Assembly: GCA_030426295.1 (NCBI GenBank)
Contig: JAUHYY010000035.1
Coordinates: 1-10,007 of the forward strand
Source of the DNA: a bacterium
GTDB taxonomy: Bacteria; Patescibacteriota; Gracilibacteria; UBA1369; GCA-2718715
DNA length: 10,007 nucleotides
Direction of reading: 5' to 3'
Part shown: positions 7,803 through 10,007 of the stretch, one piece after another
Layout: each line of letters starts with the position of its first letter
Position numbering within the stretch: the stretch's first letter is position 1
Position numbers and translations under genes: made by a program
The notes under the pieces: generated by a model
The model's database searches: none
What the model was told of the DNA's origin: nothing
What the model saw: only the letters and a program-made list of their open reading frames with translations

Positions 7803-8446
7803 TAGGCTTGTGATTTTTTAGAATCTTCAATGAATTTTGCTAGTCCGATATCTGTTAGCGGGTGTTTCATTAGTTGGTCGAAAATCTTAGGTGGCATTGT
7901 AGCGATATCTGCACCAAGTCTCATTGAATCTACTACGTGTCTAGGATGACGGATACTTGCAACTAGAATTTCTGTGTCGAATCCATAGTTCATCCAAACT
8001 TGTGTCATTTCTTCGATTAGAGACATTCCATCTTGAGACATATCGTCTACTCTACCGATGAATGGGCTTACGAAGTTTGCTCCTGCTTTAGCACACATAA
8101 CAGCTTGAGAAACTGAGAAGATAAGAGTCATGTTTACTTTGATACCTTCTGATCTAAGGATCTTACAAGCTTGAAGACCTTCTGGAGTAGTTGGTAGTTT
8201 AACAAAAACGTTTTCGTGCCATGCACCGAATTTTCTACCTTCTTCTACCATACCTTCAACGTCAGTAGCGTTTACTTCTGAGCTAATTGGACCGTCAACA
8301 ATTTCAAGGATTTCTTTAATTCTTGTTTCTTGATCAACACCAGCTTTGGCAATTAGAGATGGATTTGTTGTAACACCATCAACTACTCCCCAGGCTGCAT
8401 ACTTTTTAATGTCTTCGAGTTCTGCAGTGTCTAAGAAAAATTTCAT
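7802..8446 (-). CDS. tal: transaldolase, short TalC-type
   Basis: Transfers a dihydroxyacetone unit between sedoheptulose 7-phosphate/glyceraldehyde 3-phosphate and erythrose 4-phosphate/fructose 6-phosphate through a Schiff base. The 214-residue single TIM-barrel length is shared by TalC transaldolases and fructose-6-phosphate aldolases. Motifs are FFLDTAEL (3-10), GVTTNPSL (24-31), Schiff-base Lys83 in FVKLPTTPEG, NMTLIFS (105-111) and SPFIGRVDD (127-135). Glu57, Asn105, Ser127 and Phe129 align with E. coli TalB Glu96, Asn154, Ser176 and Phe178. The aldolase FsaA has Gln and Tyr at the first and last of these sites, so genuine transaldolase is favoured. It is the first gene of the operon, with a plausible promoter just upstream that overlaps the end of ccdA. 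The leader is A/T-rich without a Shine-Dalgarno sequence. Confidence 0.95.
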   Translation of the reverse strand: MKFFLDTAELEDIKKYAAWGVVDGVTTNPSLIAKAGVDQETRIKEILEIVDGPISSEVNATDVEGMVEEGRKFGAWHENVFVKLPTTPEGLQACKILRSEGIKVNMTLIFSVSQAVMCAKAGANFVSPFIGRVDDMSQDGMSLIEEMTQVWMNYGFDTEILVASIRHPRHVVDSMRLGADIATMPPKIFDQLMKHPLTDIGLAKFIEDSKKSQA

Positions 8447-8473
8447 GTTCGTAAATTTAAATTTGCTGGCCTC

Positions 8474-8502
8474 AGTATAGGCTAGCGCGCCTTATCAAGC
8501 AA
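8474..8502 (-). promoter_or_regulatory. candidate promoter of the tal-pgi-tkt-gnd operon
   Basis: On the minus strand TTGCTT (8502-8497) and TATACT (8479-8474) are 17 bases apart. The -10 box matches five of six consensus bases; the -35 box is weak. The predicted start lies about 20 bases before the tal ATG. The promoter overlaps the last codons and stop of ccdA. No terminator separates the two units, so read-through from ccdA is likely. Confidence 0.5.
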
Positions 8503-9198
8503 AGAATTTTCAATTTCAATTGGACCTAAGTATCCGTTATCTAATATGAAAATTTCTAAGTCTTTATCGAGTCCTGTAATAATCATCATCCCAACTATTA
8601 ATAATATCACTCCAATTACTTTCTTGAACCATCCGTTTGGATTAGCAGCGAATCTTAATTTCTTGACTACCGCTTGGCCTCCATAACCGATTAGCAGCAG
8701 TAGAATCATCATTCCCACAGTGTAAGCAAGAAGGTTAACGAATCCTGTAGCAAAGTTTTGTGGTAGGACTGTCGCAACTATGAATAGATAAGTTGGAGAA
8801 CAAGTCGTAAATACAGGACCTAGTGATGCACCCAGTGCTACAGCACTACCTTTGCCTGATGCGTTTTTGTGGAGCAGAGATTCACTCTTATATAGCTTCA
8901 GTTTGAATGCGAGGCGCGTCCAAGCATCTGGGAAAATCATTGTCAGTGATAAGAAGATTATGATTCCACCTGAAGCGATTTTCCAGAATGTATCTGGGAT
9001 GTCGATTAGTAGTGTTGAAACTTTTAATAATAGCGTAAATATAATCACTGAAACCCCTAATGAACCTGCAATTACTAATGGTCGTGTCTTGCTTTGCGTT
9101 TCAACTGACCCTCCAATGATTACTGGTAGTAGAGTCAGAACGCATGGTGCAAGGATTGTAAGTAGACCAGCGAGGAAGGATGTGATTAGGAGCTCCAT
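8482..9198 (-). CDS. ccdA: CcdA/DsbD-type membrane thiol-disulfide transporter
   Basis: Members of this family carry reducing equivalents from cytoplasmic thioredoxin across the membrane to extracytoplasmic thioredoxin-like proteins. The 238-residue protein has about six hydrophobic segments, near residues 4-28, 40-65, 73-90, 118-143, 147-172 and 192-212. The redox cysteine pair is visible: Cys19 in the proline motif APCVLTLLP of segment 1, and Cys133 in TTCSPTY of segment 4. That spacing and symmetry are the family hallmark. A charged C-terminal tail of about 30 residues follows the last segment. It lies 43 bases downstream of the thioredoxin-like lipoprotein gene on the same strand, which makes that lipoprotein the likely acceptor. 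Cytochrome c maturation is the classic role in some bacteria, but no cytochrome or heme gene is present here, so a general disulfide-reducing role is more likely. The stop overlaps the tal promoter region. Confidence 0.92.
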   Translation of the reverse strand: MELLITSFLAGLLTILAPCVLTLLPVIIGGSVETQSKTRPLVIAGSLGVSVIIFTLLLKVSTLLIDIPDTFWKIASGGIIIFLSLTMIFPDAWTRLAFKLKLYKSESLLHKNASGKGSAVALGASLGPVFTTCSPTYLFIVATVLPQNFATGFVNLLAYTVGMMILLLLIGYGGQAVVKKLRFAANPNGWFKKVIGVILLIVGMMIITGLDKDLEIFILDNGYLGPIEIENSLLDKAR

Positions 9199-9224
9199 AA
9201 GGGTAAGATTAAGTGTAAGGGTAA
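9198..9224. repeat. direct repeat pair in the ccdA leader
   Basis: TAAGGGTAA occurs at 9198-9206 and again at 9216-9224, with 9 bases between. On the minus strand this reads as two TTACCCTTA copies, the second running into the ccdA start codon. They lie in the 43-base spacer after the thioredoxin-like gene. The 18-base period might place two protein- or RNA-binding sites in the leader; chance is possible. Confidence 0.4.
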
Positions 9225-9241
9225 CTTCTGCTAACTATTTG

Positions 9242-9793
9242 CTATTGCAGAGTTTCTGAGATAGCTGCTTGAAGTACTTCGTCTGTTGGATCAACTAAAG
9301 TAACTAGCTTAGTACCGTCAGCTTTTACTACAGTAAGAGTTGATTGGCTTCTAACAGTATATTCTTTTTTAAGTTCTTTTTCTGTATCGAAGTTTGCTTT
9401 TAAGATAATTGTTCCATTTGGATAACTTGATAAAGTTTCACCTAATCTGTCTTCGAAAGCTCGGCAAGTTGGACACCATTCAGCGTGGAAGAAAATTACG
9501 TGAGGTGTGTTTGATGCAAGAAGTTGCTGTCTCTTTGATTCAGAGTAATTTGTGTATTCTGGAGTTGATGCAGTTGCTGCCTCAAGTTCTATAGGTTCTG
9601 TTGATGCGCCTGCACTATTTTCACCTTCTTCAGTTGGTTCATCTACTGCTTCTTCAGTTTCTTCTTCTGATTCTTGATCAACAGAAACTGGTGGTAATTC
9701 GTTTTCTTCTACTTCTGTTGGAGTGAATAAAAAGCACCCACTTAGAAGTAAAGTGAAAAGACTAATTGTAATAAGTTTAGTAACTGAATTCAT
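9242..9793 (-). CDS. thioredoxin-fold lipoprotein, likely CcdA partner
   Basis: Predicted membrane-anchored, extracytoplasmic thiol-disulfide protein of 183 residues. A signal peptide ends in the lipobox LLSGC, so Cys20 is the likely lipidated N-terminus. Residues about 27-75 are a low-complexity acidic tether rich in Glu and Thr. The thioredoxin domain (about 85-183) carries the active site WCPTC with Cys107 and Cys110, preceded by the strand HVIFFHAE. The later loop, usually containing a cis-proline before Thr, here reads RSQSTLTVV, so Ser151 appears to replace that proline. The domain is short, with its first strand and helix reduced. The gene probably starts an operon with ccdA, which would keep its cysteines reduced. 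The ATG at 9793 gives a proper signal peptide. No Shine-Dalgarno sequence is visible. The fold and lipoprotein calls are firm; the substrate is unknown. Confidence 0.9.
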   Translation of the reverse strand: MNSVTKLITISLFTLLLSGCFLFTPTEVEENELPPVSVDQESEEETEEAVDEPTEEGENSAGASTEPIELEAATASTPEYTNYSESKRQQLLASNTPHVIFFHAEWCPTCRAFEDRLGETLSSYPNGTIILKANFDTEKELKKEYTVRSQSTLTVVKADGTKLVTLVDPTDEVLQAAISETLQ

Positions 9794-9812
9794 TGCAAAA
9801 TGTTAAATAATT

Positions 9813-9836
9813 ACATTTCGATGATAGTCGAAATGT
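9813..9836. other. perfect 9-bp inverted repeat between two minus-strand genes
   Basis: ACATTTCGA (9813-9821), loop TGATAG, TCGAAATGT (9828-9836) form a perfect 9-bp stem. On the minus strand it starts one base after the stop of the right-edge gene, so it could terminate that transcript; the following AATTATTTAACATTTT is only a loose U-tract. It also overlaps the candidate -10 box of the thioredoxin-like gene, so it could equally be a repressor operator. Confidence 0.55.
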
Positions 9837-9848
9837 TTTATTTTGCAA
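9821..9848 (-). promoter_or_regulatory. candidate promoter of the thioredoxin-like/ccdA unit
   Basis: On the minus strand TTGCAA (9848-9843) and TATCAT (9826-9821) are 16 bases apart, matching consensus at four and five positions. The predicted start lies about 20 bases before the ATG at 9793. The -10 box sits in the loop of the 9-bp inverted repeat, and the -35 box overlaps the last codons of the upstream gene. Confidence 0.4.
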
Positions 9849-10007
9849 GTTTTTTCTGTGGACGAGTCCTAATATATTCAAATAAGAATTGTCCTGCCCA
9901 GGCACCTTTGCCCTCGAAATAGTCCTTAATCCAATTTCGCATATCATCGTATTTCATATTTTCTGGCTGACCATAAAACTCAGTTAAGATTCTTTTACCC
10001 CACACAT
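9838..10007 (-). CDS. C-terminal 55 residues of an unidentified protein (cut by window edge)
   Basis: An open minus-strand frame enters from the right edge and ends in TAA at 9840-9838. The visible tail begins VWGKRILTEFYGQPEN and ends FEYIRTRPQKKLAK. It is hydrophilic to amphipathic, with no transmembrane segment and a basic end, so it is probably a soluble protein. I cannot name the family. It is treated as real because the frame is open to the edge, its codon use resembles the neighbours, and its stop is followed at once by the inverted repeat. Confidence 0.65.
   Translation of the reverse strand, partial: VWGKRILTEFYGQPENMKYDDMRNWIKDYFEGKGAWAGQFLFEYIRTRPQKKLAK

Noticed and set aside
8852..9259. 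A 135-residue open frame on the plus strand opposite ccdA and reaching into the thioredoxin-like gene
   Set aside because: It is antisense to two well-supported genes, has no promoter or recognisable domain, and its composition is what the complement of a coding sequence gives.
8482..9793. The lipoprotein/CcdA pair as a cytochrome c maturation locus
   Set aside because: No CcsA, CcsB, heme-handling or cytochrome gene is present; a general thiol-reducing role is the simpler reading.
1..10007. Recoding of TGA as glycine, suggested by no TGA among eight stops and a CPR-like gene set
   Set aside because: All genes translate at full family length with the standard code and no in-frame TGA is needed. 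Eight stops without TGA is not unusual in AT-rich DNA.

Overview
The window is a gene-dense, AT-rich bacterial chromosome segment. It encodes nine genes, and no stretch longer than about 125 bases lacks a gene. There are no tRNAs, rRNAs, CRISPR arrays, insertion sequences or phage genes. The lineage cannot be fixed from sequence alone. I lean, with moderate confidence, towards a reduced-genome bacterium of the Candidate Phyla Radiation (Patescibacteria) type. Reasons: genes overlap or almost touch, central metabolism is packed into one short operon, several enzymes are short forms (417-residue Pgi, 214-residue transaldolase, 631-residue transketolase), and none of the visible start codons has a Shine-Dalgarno sequence. 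The best promoter has canonical sigma-70 boxes, which argues against Bacteroidota, another group with weak Shine-Dalgarno use. The standard code fits throughout; all eight visible stops are TAA or TAG.

Layout, left to right. Positions 1-321 (minus) hold the N-terminal half of an Fe/Mn superoxide dismutase. A 123-base divergent gap follows, with a strong rightward promoter. Positions 445-3255 (plus) encode a 936-residue cytoplasmic protein of unknown function, the only plus-strand gene. It ends tail to tail with gnd and the two stop codons overlap. Positions 8446-3252 (minus) form a tight pentose-phosphate/hexose-phosphate operon in the order tal, pgi, tkt, gnd. Upstream of it, positions 9793-8482 (minus) carry a thioredoxin-fold lipoprotein and a CcdA-type membrane thiol transporter. 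The right edge (minus) holds the last 55 residues of an unidentified protein.

How the genes work together. Gnd makes ribulose 5-phosphate, CO2 and NADPH from 6-phosphogluconate. Transketolase and transaldolase interconvert pentose phosphates with fructose 6-phosphate and glyceraldehyde 3-phosphate, and Pgi links fructose 6-phosphate to glucose 6-phosphate. Glucose-6-phosphate dehydrogenase, 6-phosphogluconolactonase, ribulose-phosphate epimerase and ribose-phosphate isomerase are not in the window. CcdA probably carries reducing equivalents across the membrane to the thioredoxin-like lipoprotein, giving an extracytoplasmic thiol-reducing pair. With superoxide dismutase nearby, the neighbourhood has a redox and NADPH flavour. 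The most open question is the large orphan gene at 445-3255.
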